A stretch of DNA of 64,000 nucleotides, from positions 1,860,001-1,924,000 of the forward strand of contig CM073201.1 of the NCBI GenBank assembly GCA_037042915.1, read 5' to 3'. Positions within the stretch are counted from its first letter, which is position 1; every line of letters starts with the position of its first letter. The notes under the pieces are model-generated. The model saw only the letters and a list, made by a program, of their open reading frames with translations. It searched no databases and was not told the origin of the DNA. The stretch is from Auricularia sp. M13. Its lineage: Eukaryota; Basidiomycota; Agaricomycetes; Auriculariales; Auriculariaceae. The position numbers and the translations under genes were made by a program. This document shows positions 44,004-55,666 of the stretch, one piece after another.

Positions 44004-45402
44004 ATGGCTACCGCCACTGAGTGAGTCCGAACTGTCTTTTTGCTGCGTACGCTGACCGTTGTCCCGTGTGTCTTAGAACAAACCCACGCGCTCTGGAGCG
44101 CATCCCCGGCGAATTATGGGCGCGCATCTTCCAGCTCGGCACTGACGACGACTGGCTTTACCCGTATACGCGTCGGCCGTGTGCTCAACCTGGCGCACTG
44201 CCGCACGGTATCATCCCTCTGTCTGGTCGCGCGTCGTGTCCCGCGTGGGATTTGGCCGGCCGCTCCACTACGAGTACCAGCTCGCGCGTCTCTACCTCAG
44301 TCGTTCACGCCATGCACCCTTGAGCATCCGTCTCGACCTTACGCGAGCGACGGACCCGCAGAGCGTCGTCTTTCTCCGCCTCTTCTCCAACCAGCTCGCC
44401 CGCTGCACGCATTTCACGTTCGTCGGCCGTGTCTCACATTCGGTCATTGTCCACTGCTTCAGCGACCTATGGGCTGCGCAGAGCAGGCTCGAGGAGCTTG
44501 ACATGACCCTGACGGGATTCACGCAGGGCTTCGCGCCCGAGCTCGCGCTCGGCGGGAATCCATGCGCCTGGAGGGGAGAACTGCCTGCGCAGACGTACCC
44601 ACGCCTGCGGCACTTCAAGATCGACTTCCCCGACGCCATGAGCATACCTCCCGACGCTTTCCTCTCCATCTTTCACTCCTATCCGAACGTTGAGGTGCTC
44701 GACGTACGCATCGGCCACGGCGTCTCATCCGCACTTCCGCAATGGGAATTCTCGCCCCCACTTGCACCCGTGCCCGTTCCTACGCAGTTGAAGGAGCTTC
44801 ACCTCGAGGGTGTCTCCATTTCAGATCTTACGAGCATCCTCGACTTCAAGAAGCTCGCCCTCACCTCGCTGTCTGTGCACGCAATCGGCGCCCGCGCACG
44901 CTATCCGACCGTCGGGCCCACCACACTCCCCGTCCCCATAGCGTTGTGCAATCCAAGCTCGACGCTGAAGACTCTTGAGCTCGGCGGCTACGCGCTGAGC
45001 GGCTGCGCGTTCCTCCCCCTCCTGCGCATGCTCCGCGGCCTCCCCGCGCTCACGCGCCTCTCCTTGTCCCACGTCCGGCTCGACGCACAGCTCTTCCACA
45101 CGCTCTCCTACCCGATGCCTGGATTGCGCGTCTGGGCGCTGCCCCAGCTTACCCAGCTCGAGCTGCATCAAATCTCGCTTGGCCTTGCGAGACATCGCCA
45201 GTGGGCCTGGGCGCTCGACGTTGCCCGGCGTAGGAATGTCGTCGCCCAGTGTGGGGGTTCTGTTCAGAAACTCACGGATCTCAAGTGCGACATCGTGGGC
45301 CGCGATGGACGCGTCCTCATGGATTTGCGCGAGATGGCGCTGTCCGGTCCCATAGGTGTCCGTGTGTCAAGCACGGGCTACGGGATCACTTTCTTTATCT
45401 AG
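44004..45402 (+). CDS. F-box protein with leucine-rich repeat-like C-terminus (apparent frame break)
   Basis: A small first exon (MATATE) is spliced at gtgagt to TNPRALERIPGELWARIFQLGTDDD, the first half of a fungal F-box. The second half (LPVYASAVCSTWRTAARYHPSVWSRV) lies in a different frame beginning around 44155. No GT-AG intron joins the two in frame, and a single missing base near 44150-44156 would explain the gap. The second frame runs open to 45402 with leucine-rich units: LARLYLSRSRHAPLSIRLDL, CTHFTFVGRV, LKELHLEGVSISDL, LTSLSVHAIG, LKTLELGGYALSG, LTRLSLSHVRLD and LTQLELHQIS. F-box proteins bring substrates to SCF ubiquitin ligases. It is either a functional gene with a sequencing error or a recently damaged copy. 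Confidence 0.65.
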
Positions 45403-45626
45403 GTCGCCCTGTATTCGTACCCCATAGACACTTCTGTAGTAGTATCTGAAGGACCTTGTATCTCTAGCACCGACTGTATTCGTATTCGTACTTACGACCC
45501 ATCACGACGGAATGTATGGTTATCTTGCTTCGCAGTTCCTTGCTTGCTGGGATTCGCTATGATGCCAGAACATAATGTAGAATGGAGGCCAGGAACAACA
45601 GGGAAGCAATATGTACAAGGGTCAGT
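45403..45626. other. Intergenic spacer between convergent genes
   Basis: A 224-bp spacer between the F-box stop and the RRP1 stop, presumably 3' UTRs. Nothing else seen. Confidence 0.4.
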
Positions 45627-46905
45627 TTACCGCGCCTTCCGCGTGTCGGGGATGGCAAATTCGTCGTCGTCCATCTCTTCCTTCCAAAGAGCGTACAATT
45701 TCCGCCGGTTGGAGTCGCGCGTCTCCTCTTTGCTGGCCTGCTCGAACAGCAACGCGATTGCGCCTTTGCGCAATTCTCCAAGCGCAAGCGGCGCCGCGTC
45801 GTCGTCTGACGCCGAGATTCTCGCGTTCGCGAGAGTTGTGGGGTATTTCGGCGTAAGCGCGGCCTTGGCTGCTTCGTCCAGACGCAGGCGCTTCGGGCGT
45901 CGCTCGCCATCGTCGTCTTCCTGTGGAGGCGCCTTCGCAGCAGACTTTATGGCACCGAAAAGAGGCTTGAAGACGCTATTGACCACGCGGTCGTGCGAGC
46001 GTGCGTTATTCGTGAATGCAGCCAGCTGCACGAATGGCGCAAGCAGTACTCCCAAAGGCGCTGGTGGCGGCGGAGGCTCCTGTATAACGACTGAGCATGG
46101 TGACACGCTCGAGCTTGAAATATTCCATACCACGGCATTCATGGCCTTCTCCAGTTCTTCCAGCCATATATCGGAAAGATGATACGCAAGACTGGATGGC
46201 ACCTTCGGATCGTCCGGGCTGCGAGTTACGGGATAAGGATAGATGCAGAATGATACTGCGTGCCCACGGACCACAGTGGGCAACCCTTGCCTGTCAGCAT
46301 AGAGTTGTACTCCTTGCACGCAGTGTCGTCCCACTTGGAACGTGCCAATAACCGGAATGCGGCATTAACGTACTTGCGCACGAGCATGTAGAACTTGTCC
46401 ATTCTGTGGCACATTGGCGGCTCAGCGTTTTGTTCCCAAGCTCATAATTCCAGCTACCCACCTCAACCGGTCAAGGCCACTCCATTCACGAACGGTTATT
46501 TCCCAATAGGATCGCAGGAAGCGGAGAGCATCCTTCGTGACCTTTATGGATAGCAAGAGCTCAGCGAGTTCAGACGAGAGGGCTTGTTGCACGAGCGGCT
46601 TGTCCGACATCCAGTAGCCTATTCGCCACATGCGCGGTCAGCGTACATATGGAGCATCCGACGTCCACTGACAGTAAAACAGTGCTTTCCAAAGCTTGTC
46701 CATCTCAGCCTTGGGGTATGCTGCGACGAGTGCATCGTCTGCTAACATAGCAGCGACGGCTTTGACAGCCTTGTCTCGCGTTTTCTTCTCTACGTAGCAT
46801 GAGCGACCGTTACATGCGGTAGGGCGACAAAAATATCGCACCAGTGGCCGCAAGGTTTTTCGCCAGAGTCGGCGTCGCAGTAGCGGTGGCAGTCGCCATG
46901 ACCAT
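45627..46905 (-). CDS. RRP1: Rrp1/Nop52 rRNA processing protein
   Basis: This is a nucleolar protein required for pre-27S rRNA processing. The start at 46905 gives MVMATATATATPTLAKNLAATE, spliced to KKTRDKAVKAVAAMLAD, the hallmark first block, then YPKAEMDKLWKALFYC-YWMSDKPLVQQALSSELAELL. The second half reads LRFLRSYWEITVREWSGLDRLRLDKFYMLVRKYVNAAFRLL, matching the core of Nop52. After introns, PTSLAYHLSDIWLEELEKAM follows. The C-terminus contains a KRLRL basic stretch (RRPKRLRLDEA) and a terminal acidic/basic tail ending PDTRKAR. An alternative start is Met 46899, two codons later. Size (about 350 residues) fits fungal Rrp1. Confidence 0.9.
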
Positions 46906-47185
46906 GGAGGAAAAGAAGGCAAGCACGAGACGCGCTTCGGAGCTCGAATAGCGCGACCCAAGAACAAGGCACTTTTTTTCATCCAGCACAGCGCATTCAT
47001 TTGATGTGAGTAAGAAGTCTACATGATGCCGTCCACACTATCGGAGGCGCTAACAGAGTTGATTCAGGAGTACAGTATACGTATAGTCCCAGAGAAAGAG
47101 GAGACAGCGATGTGAATGGAAAGCGAGCGGCACGAGCGGCGTGAGTTGGTAGTCATGAAGCGGCAATCAAGGAAGGAGGGAAAGC
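46906..47185. other. Short intergenic spacer
   Basis: This 280-bp spacer lies between the RRP1 start and the stop of the RING gene (same strand). It probably contains the RRP1 promoter. Confidence 0.4.
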
Positions 47186-49356
47186 TCATGAGCGACGTCT
47201 ACGGCGAGAACGCTCAGTAGGCTCCGGGATGTCGACGCGTTGCTGACACGTAGGACAGCGGCCAGAGACATCGACGAGCCAAGGATCAACACATGTTTTC
47301 TGTGATTTGTAAGTCACGAGCAACGGCCTGGCTACTCAAGAGACGTGCACGTACGTGGAAGACGTGCCCGCAGCTCAGCAGTCTTAATGGCTGGACGCCC
47401 TCGCCTGCATCTTGCAAACGAAGGTTCTCGTCGTCTGACGATTCATCTTCGACGCCAGCCGCTCCTACTGGTTCATGCACAGTAACCATCTCGATGGGTG
47501 CCGCCTCAGGATTGGCTTCTGGCTTGTCCGCTTCGACTTCCGCAACAGATCCATTGATTTTCTTGGGCGGTTCAAAGTCCTGCACAGAGTCAACTCAAAG
47601 CAGGTAGGAATAGCGTGCATGCGTACCATAAGGCATATAGCGCAAGCTGCCCTATTCTCTTCGAGGCGCACGAAGGGGAAGTCACCTTTCTCCCACCGGT
47701 CTTCCCATAAATTGCCAGGTTCGGGGCTCTTGATATCCGGCACCTCCTCATCCACGAGTTTGCCCTTGCCCTTGCCCTTGACACGAGTCCGACGACGCTT
47801 CAAGAACCTGAACATCGACCTGCGCGAGTTGGTTGACACCTGGGTTGTGCCGGTCGATTGACGGGACGGAGGGTAGGCGTGTTGAGGTGCTGGCGGAGCT
47901 GTTTCGGGAAAGCCCTCGGGAGGAGGCGGGATGTACAAAACGAGAGGAATGCGGTCTACCGCCCGCTGGGATAGCTTGGGAACTTCGGGGTTGATGTCAC
48001 CGTGCGCTTGCAGCGGTGGGCGTCCCATGCAGACAAGAATGACGTTGACAATGAACTGCAAATTTCGCAGTTAGCCCCATGCATGTCCTCGAGCGAAATT
48101 GCGCGTACGAAGACCAGTGGCACCAGAATGAAGATTATGGCACCCACGATGAGTACTGAAGGGACTGTAAGTGGTGATTCTGGAAGCATGGCTCATTTGC
48201 GTACCTTCTAGCACAACAACGTAGCCAATGCAAACGATTGCGAAGTTGGCCCACCACAGGTGCGGTGCGTTGATACGGCATGTGTCGACGGACGTGTATA
48301 GGAATACGTGTGCGACGATAAACCAGGCGAGTGAAAAGAATGAACTCAAAGTGTTGATTCTGCAATACAGTGCCATCAGCTTCTTCCGAGCTGAAGCCCA
48401 GTGCCTAATCCCTCCTAACCTGCTGATGACGCGGTTGCGCGTGGGCTGCTGGTTGGTACCCGCGTTGTTTTCTGCAGCAGCCGCGGGAGCAGCGGCGTCC
48501 GCGTTCTCATTCGCACCACCGCCCTCCGCGGCGGCAGGGATTTGTGCAGCACCGTCCCCGCCGTTATCTGTTCCTGCCTCCACGTCTCTGCGTCGGCGCC
48601 TGCACGTGGTCAATGAGAATGCAGATCCGGTGCAAGAAGATCGCTTGAGATCAGGCACATACCTATGGCTGCTGGTCCGGTAGGTGTAGATGGCAGCGCC
48701 AAAGCCGATGAGTACGCGCAGGCACCACACCACGGCCCATGGACCTAACGGCTTCTCGCAGACGCTGTTTTCCCATTCGTTTACGAACGGCGGACTGCTG
48801 GTCAAGGCGCCGGCGACGAGAAGAAGAGTGACCGCTGCAATCTGCGGGGAAGGACGCTGAGTCAGCGTGTGCGTGTCCGTAAGAGCCAGCGCACCTGGGC
48901 AGACCCCCAGCAAAGGGTGAAAACGAGAGTGACGAAGTCCTTGCGGGCCTCGTTGCCTCTGCCATAGCCAAAGAACCGCGACGTGCGCCGCCACCAGTAG
49001 CGCCAGCCACCGTGGCCGTTGGCGCCGTGGTCGTTGCGCGGTCGCAGCGCGCGTGGGCTGTCTCTCGCCGGCTGCTCCACGGCGGCGGGTGGGTCGGGCG
49101 GTGGGTCGGGAGCAGGAGCAGGAGCAGGAGCTGGCACAGGCGCTGGCGGACTCGGAGCTATAGCGGCTGCCGGTGGCGCGGGTTCGAGTGACGCGTTGGC
49201 GGCGGGCGCAACGGGCGAGCTGAGCGGCGTCGCCTGTTCCGTCCAGAGCACGATTTGCTGGGGAGATACCGGCCGCCGCTCGCGCAGGTTGGGCACGGAC
49301 GATGCCCGCCGTTGTGCCAATGTGCTCGAAGACTGCGGATCCGATGTCGACGCCAT
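47186..49356 (-). CDS. Multipass membrane RING-H2 E3 ubiquitin ligase
   Basis: From MASTSDPQSSSTLAQRR at 49356 a disordered, proline/alanine-rich N-terminus (with PAPAPAPAPDPPPDPP) leads to a basic-aromatic segment (GGWRYWWRRTSRFFGYG). Transmembrane segments follow: DFVTLVFTLCWGSAQ-IAAVTLLLVAGALTS; LGPWAVVWCLRVLIGFGAAIY; SSFFSLAWFIVAHVFLYTS; WWANFAIVCIGYVVVLE; VLIVGAIIFILVPLVFVRA; and QFIVNVILVCMG. The cytosolic tail is long, with polybasic KRRRTRVKGKGKGK. The RING starts CAICLM but the next ligands come after about 60 acidic residues (EDESSDDENLRLQDAGEGV): LLSCGHVFHKTCVDPWLVDVSGRCPTC. Cys/His spacing in the second part is normal RING-H2. Role: probably ubiquitinates membrane or secretory pathway proteins. 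Confidence 0.8.
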
Positions 49357-49617
49357 AGTCGCACAACTCCAAGAAACAGGCCCTGTGGACGCAGAATCCC
49401 TCCTTCACGAGAGCCTACAATGCTCTGATAAAATGGAGCGTGAGGGCGCGTGCAATCTGTCCCGCGCGGGGCTAGGTCGTAAGGTGGTAGCACGCAGGGA
49501 GCCTGAAGCGGCACCTATTCATCAGCCGATCCCGGCGAGACGCGTCGAGGCTGACGCTCAGATCGATATCCGACGTCCATAGTTCACATTTTACTCGACT
49601 AGGACTATTTTACATCC
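49357..49617. other. Short intergenic spacer
   Basis: A 261-bp spacer between the RING gene start and the SPO11 stop (same strand), probably holding the RING gene promoter. Confidence 0.4.
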
Positions 49618-51706
49618 TCAGAAATACTCTAAACTGCACGTGTCGTCGCAAGCTGAGAGAATTTTCTCCAAAACGTACTCTACCAGCGGGTCTTCCGAGC
49701 GACCAGGTGTTTTGATCGACGCGAGGATTTCGACCTCTGCCTTGCGGCGGAATCGAATCATGTGCGTTAATTCGCGCCTGGAGAATAAAATGCTTAGCAT
49801 GTGTGAAACGCTCACAATCACCTGCTCCACCGCCAGAGAGGTTCCATAGCACAGTTTGAATGTTGAAGCAGCGATATAGCCTGGATAGAGGACAGAGGTT
49901 TCACGTGGCGATGAGCGAATGTCGCGCAGGGGAAACGGAGCCTCGCCTTCTTATGGTCGTGGGCGCTCAGAGGTAGCAGCTCGTCCTTATCAAACCCGGG
50001 TCTTCTCCCAGGAGACTTGCTTCGACGACAAAAGGCACCGGATGAGCACGCACCTGTTCAGGTCGGTGCTCAAGACACCAATCCACTGAAGTCGTGGAGC
50101 CTGCAGGCGGGCTTGTTCGTGCTGCATGCTCCTGCTTCCATATTTGTAGCAAGAGAAAATGTCGACACCGTGAGCATCTGCGTCCACCAGCGCAAGCAGA
50201 GGTATTCTGAAGTTGTGCATGTCAATCTTAAGGCATAACATCGCCAAGATGCTACTTACGTCGTAAAGCGAGATAAAGCGGCTACGAGGTCGCGGGTGGC
50301 TACATCGGGATAGCCCTTGCCCTTGATACTGCTCGGTAATAGCGTCTATCCCAAGCAATGCACTCACGGTGATCAAGATTCCATTTCCGGGCAGCTTTGG
50401 GTGGGTCGTTATGCCGGCGCGGCAAAGTGTCTGGAATACAGCCTACGAGGTAGTCAGTGTATTGCCTGCCGCAGCAATTCGGCCAACATCTTTCTCGACG
50501 ACTAGAATCCAAGCAGCCTCGTCACACAACTGGATAGATTTGATGTCGCTTTGCACAGGTATAAGTGTTGGCTGTTTAATTATGGTTGTCAGAAACAGTC
50601 ACCACAGGGAGAAGTTGGGACTCGGGGTGCGACTATATTTGCTCACCTCGTTGTGCTGACCGGCGATCAGGCTGCCATTCCTCGATATCATGGACAATCC
50701 CACGCCACACCAGAGCCCCTTGCATGCTGCTTCTGAGCTGAGGGAGCCCATGTTGAGCGTCGAACAGTGATCGCTGTCGGCACAGCCGCCGAGAATAGGG
50801 CGACGAACAATATTCAAATCACTGCGAGCCACCCCGCACGTCGCCGCCAAATCGTCCACAAGCTATCAGTGTAAAAGCGAAGGGGGATCAGCGGTCGGAG
50901 AGTTCGGATAGGAGAGGGATCGACGCGCGTTGTTCACGGTTGCTTGGGTCTGGAAGAGGGCTACATCTTGATAGTAAATGTCTCTGCAAGAAGGCTGTTG
51001 GGCGCGCATGCCGCGTATACTGAAGCGACGCACCTTTTGCTCACAGTTACTCCGCGATGAAGTCCTCCGTGACTGAGGTCGATAATGCGGAATAAAGTCG
51101 CTGGACCGAGGAACGAGACGTTGGGTACGAGAACGTAGTTGCACGAGGAAGCCGTACCAAGCCCTCGCGCGTTGCCACGTCTCTTGTTTTGTGGGAAGCG
51201 AATGGTATGTTTTGGATAATCTCTGCAGCATGGAGCCTTGAGTTCAGAGACAAAGACAGGACGCGAGACTGTGAACCCGAGATTAGCGAGCCGTTTGCGA
51301 TCCGCAAGCTCAATTGCAACGCAATTGCTCATATGTTCGGGCAGAATGTCTAGCTCTTGAAGCTCAGTTGGCTCTGCACCATCGAGCTCTGGCTTCGGAA
51401 GTGATGATGATAGCTGCTGGAGAAAATGCAGCACCATGGCCTCGAGACCCTCCAACGCGGCAAGCTGACTAGGGAGCGGTAAAATATGAGCACCAAAGAG
51501 GCTATACGATATTTGACGCGCTTAGCGTCGAGCTTGCTGGCGTCGGACAGTACAGTATCGTCGTCACTGTCGTCCTGCAAGTCCAGCATGTGAAGACCTT
51601 CGTCGTCACAATCCAATGACGGCTGCGCTTCAGGAGAGCACGGCGGTTTGTTGTATTCTTCTGCGTCATCGTCAATTAGCCACAGCAGAATGTCGTTAGT
51701 AGTCAT
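49618..51706 (-). CDS. SPO11: Spo11 meiotic topoisomerase-like transesterase
   Basis: Spo11 makes the DNA double-strand breaks that start meiotic recombination. From MTTNDILLWLIDDDAEEYN (51706) an acidic N-terminus leads to the helical region ALEGLEAMVLHFLQQL. After an intron, the active-site segment CRDIYYQDVALFQTQATVN is encoded (about 50943-50990), with the catalytic Tyr at 50971-50973. LVDDLAATCGVARSDLNI follows. The Toprim-type half includes ILVVEKDVGRIAAAGN, ITGKGYPDVATRDLVAAL, PLLALVDADAHGVDIFSCYKYGS (DxDxxG metal motif) and LQWIGV. It closes with RRELTHMIRFRRKAEVEIL and YVLEKILS. Multiple introns (about ten) and approximate joins, but all family landmarks are there. The gene sits back to back with a GTPBP1-like gene. 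Confidence 0.9.
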
Positions 51707-52175
51707 GATGGTAAGCAGAGAGAGAAGTCCGCGGGTTATCCCGAGATCCAGGCCTCTGGAAGGCAGAAAGCTTAAATTATGATATCTTCATTATATATGG
51801 TTACTCCTGCAGTATGAGTCCCTCTGTACAATTCGTACAAACAACTTCATGCCAGGTCCCCTACGTCGGGACTCGGAATTTTGGCATAACTCAGAGCTAT
51901 ATTTACCGATGAGAGCGCGGTGATACGGGGAGTAGGCAAGCTGCATATTATCTTTCTGAAATTTTCATCAAGATTCAGTTGCACTCTAGCCGCCAGCGTA
52001 GCAAAATCGTACAAAACTGCTCTTGTGGCACTGGCCCACGGAATCCTTCTGTCCGGCTCGGCCCGAGCCGAGTCATTGGAACCAGCCTCTCACGTTGAGT
52101 CAAAGGGCGAGTCAATTGCTAGCCTGCAGCAGCATATAAACACAGCTTGGGCCGCAGGTTTAGGCCACACTCGCC
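51707..52175. promoter_or_regulatory. Divergent promoter region SPO11 / GTPBP1-like
   Basis: This 469-bp region separates SPO11 and the GTPBP1-like gene. It contains an AT-rich tract with TATA-like sequence around 51775-51800 (aattatgatatcttcattatatat). A small open frame at 51920-52213 has no conserved motif. Confidence 0.5.
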
Positions 52176-55011
52176 ATGGCCACAACATTGCTCGACTTCC
52201 AGAATACCATTGACGACTTACACGCACGTGAAGTCGCCAAGCAACGTGCGGCCGCTGCAGCCAGCCAGGCAGCTGACAGGAGAAGAAACACCCGGGAAAG
52301 ATTGCGAAGGATGCGGTGGAACCCAAAGTGGTCGCTGATGACAAGGACGACGCGTTCCGGATAGAGGACATGACGGAACTCCAGGTACGCGCGGAATCGG
52401 AGTCTCCACGCGTCGTTTACGAGACCACATTGCAAGGAACTGTTGTCTTCCAATACTCCGGGAAAGTTAGAGCGAGCGCGAGACAGCATCTCCGCTCTTC
52501 TGACTTCTCGACAATCTCAAGGAGAATATATTGTACGATTAGGACGCCACCCCGCACACGCACGATTATTCGGCGGCGGCAAGGACGTGCCAGACGCTCC
52601 AGCCCAAGCAACCATTGGTACCAAGTGCACGATGTTAGAACTGCGGCAAATGCAGAGTCGATTAGCGCAGATAGCTGACGAGACGGGGAGCAAGGTGCGC
52701 GCCACCGGCAGAACGCGACGTGTTCCTGATGACCCGGAATGCCTTTAGTTGTCGACTCTGTTCCTCAGCGACGACATTGAAGATGCACATGCGTCGTTCT
52801 TAATACGATTACCTCCTCCCAATGTCGCCCTAACCCCGGAAGTTCGCGTTGCGGTTGTTGGGTGTGTGCCCTGCAACCTGTCCCCGGTTCCAACTCATGC
52901 GTAACACCCGCCTCTCAGTAATGTCGACTCTGGGAAGAGCACGACACTTGGAGTTCTTACAAGAGGAGCTCTGGACGATGGTCGTGGGCGGGCACGCGTA
53001 GGCCTGTTTCGTCATAAGCATGAGCTTGAAACTGGTCGGACATCCAGCGTCGGCATGGAGGTACGCACGACCAACTCTCGGTGGGATTTTGGTATAACCT
53101 TGCTTTCCAGATCCTTGGTTTCAACCCTCAGGGAGACCCCATTCTCCCTTCTACGTCTGGATCAACGATCCCGAGGTCATTCGCCGAGAGCGGCTTGGCT
53201 GGGAGGAGATTTCTCTTCAAGCGGCGAAGATAGTTTCCTTCATTGGTACGCACTCGGCGGATCTATTTTCTGTCCCGCCGTGTTTATGTTGGAGAAGATC
53301 TCGCTGGTCACGAGAAGTATCTGAAGACTACGCTGTACGGACTCACCTCCGGCGCCCCGTCCCTTGTTTTGCTCATGGTCGGAGCGAATGCTGGCCTGAT
53401 TGGGATGTCGAAGGAGCACTTGGCGATTGCCCTTGCTCTGAACGTGCCCGTGGCCGTTTGCATAACGAAGGTGGGTGCTATCCTCCCTCACATTGGAGTT
53501 CCTTTGTCGATCCCTGTGCAGATCGACATGACTCCGCCCAATATCATCGCAGAGACCGTGAAACAAGTCACAAAGGTGCTGAGGAGCCCTGGATGCAGGT
53601 CCGTCCGCAGTTTTCTCTTTGTCCGGGAGTTGATCGAGCGCTGTGCAATCCACAGAAAGACGCCCGTGTTCGTCAAGTCTATCGAGATGGCTGTGGAGTT
53701 ATCGCAGGCATTGGCAACGGATCGGTGAGATACGGTACGATCCATGTCTGAGGAAGATCGCTGAGTCGCACAAACGCGAAGTGTCTGTCCTATTTTCATG
53801 GTCTCCAATGTCACCGGCGAGGGCCTCGACTTGGTGAGTTGTTCACTAACTATCCCGGACACCGCCATTCATAGCATAACGGCATGCGACCGCAGGTCCG
53901 AACGTTCCTCAACTTGCTGCCTTCTAGCGAAGGCGATGAGAAGAAGTTTGACAGCAGCGGTCCTCTCGAAGTAAGCACGCGACAGTCATCCCACGGCTGC
54001 CGCTCACTGGCCCGTCTGTGAACTAGTACTCCGTCACCGAAGTCTGGAGCGTGCCATATACAGGCACTGTTGTCAATGGAATCATCGTACGCCCGGGTAT
54101 GATTAGGACGTCGAGAAGCTGACCTTTTGCAGCACTCCGGCACCATCCGGGTGGGAGACCAGATCATGTTGGGACCCGACTCTACTGGGGCGTGGGTGCA
54201 AACGACGGTCAAGAGCATGCAGCGCAAGCGGTAAGACGTCAGAGCGTGGCGCGCATAGTCTTATTTCTTATCTGTCAACTTTTAGGAGCGCTGTCTCAAA
54301 CGCGGACGCCGGTCAATCTGTATCTTTGGCTCTGAAGCGGGTGCGAAAGGCACAAGTTCGCAAAGGTAAACAACTTCTACAAGCTGATGACGAGTGTACT
54401 AAGTGTGCTGCAGGGATGGTGATCGTTCACAAGACCGACAACCCTCCTCGTGGTGAGCTCGAAGCCTGTGTGCCGAGTTCTGCGATCCGCTAAGGAGTTT
54501 ACTCAGCGGTGCGACGATTCGAGGGCCAGGTCCTCATTCTATAGTGAGAATGCCGCGGCCTCTTTTGCCATAAGCGCTCGCTACCGAGAGGCAATCGTCT
54601 GACCTTGATCATAAACAGCCACAACACGACGCTGCAACGGAATTACCAGGTCGGAGCCGTGGATTGTTCTAGAGTTGAAACTGACAATGAGCCAGGCCAT
54701 GCTCCATTGCGGTGCCATACGACAAACGGTGAAGATAGTTGGCATGGACCACCCGCAGGGCATCTTGCGCACAGGAGATCGCGCGACAGTGGAATTCGAG
54801 TTCATGCAAGGTGACGATTTCATAAGGTATCCTAGGTATCCATCAGGATTCACCCACCACCGCCATAGTGCCGGAGTTGGTCAAGGTCGGGTCGAAACTG
54901 CTATTCCGCGAGGGAAAGACGAAGGTGTGTCATGGGTGGTGATTTCCGCTCGCAACTGTTGAAAGGCTGGGTGTGCGGTAGGGATTAGGAGTTGTTACGA
55001 AGTTGTTGTGA
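52176..55011 (+). CDS. GTPBP1/GTPBP2-type translational GTPase
   Basis: This EF-Tu-like GTPase family is linked to mRNA surveillance and ribosome rescue. The start [19 protein letters not shown] is followed by several short exons, including [23 protein letters not shown]. The P-loop exon joins VRVAVVG to [16 protein letters not shown] (intron near 52861-52917), then [30 protein letters not shown], the switch region shared with GTPBP1. The G3 motif [19 protein letters not shown] is around 53297-53350, then [34 protein letters not shown] (NKxD-like element KVGA/ITK). Domain 2/3 blocks [52 protein letters not shown] and [16 protein letters not shown] follow, and the last exon ends GLGVVTKLL at 55011. 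About twelve exons; only the precise boundaries are uncertain. Confidence 0.88.
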
Positions 55012-55666
55012 GCAGAGGGGGGTGGATGATCGCTGCTGCCGACCGGATTGGGTTGCGAGAGCCCAGGAGGCGCAAGTAGCATGCATCCGGAGTGTGTCTC
55101 GCGCCGAGCAAGGCGTTCTGTCAGTTGCTTACTTTGTTCGATTATCGATGTCGCAGGGAGGGGCAAAGCGGATGATTGTAAGGATGATGACGAACATGTG
55201 ATCGATGATCTCGAGCTCAGAGGCGTGTAGGAGCAGTGCCGGCTGCGGAAAGATGAGCAGTCGCCCGATGATGCGGACGGCCTATGCGTTAATTTTTTGA
55301 GGAACGTGATGATATGACCCTATTCTGGGGGGCGTGATGAACTGTTGAAGATCGCTGGGTGGCACCTGCAGGTCAGCGAGGGCCGGCGAGAACGAGGACG
55401 GGACGGTCGGGACGAGGAGGGTTGCGGAGTGGTGCAAATACAGTCGGCACTGCATCCAGCATGGTTACGAGCGATTCTGGATGGGCGATCTGCAAATTTG
55501 TGCCAGCATGTGAGATGATCCGCGCTCGGAAGCGGTTGTTACCGGAAGTTCCTGATCTCGGTCCTTTGGGTCAAGATCGCCAAGCGACGAATCATTCATA
55601 AGCGCTTCGCGACGCCCCGTTGTTCCCATTTTCCCTCCCATCCCGCCCCTCCAGTGCCCACCTCCA
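55012..55666. other. Intergenic region with weak minus-strand coding signs
   Basis: This region lies between the GTPBP1-like gene and the C2H2 gene. A minus-strand frame starting near 55601 (MNDSSLGDLDPKDRDQELP) can be spliced at GTAACA...GCAG to a hydrophobic segment (RLYLHHSATLLVPTVP) and then to IIGRLLIFPQPALLLHASEL (around 55190-55290). No family is recognised and the frames may be chance, so I do not call a gene. Confidence 0.35.

Noticed and set aside
44292-45195. Minus-strand frames across the F-box/LRR gene
   Set aside because: They are shadows of the leucine-rich coding frame and show no domain of their own.
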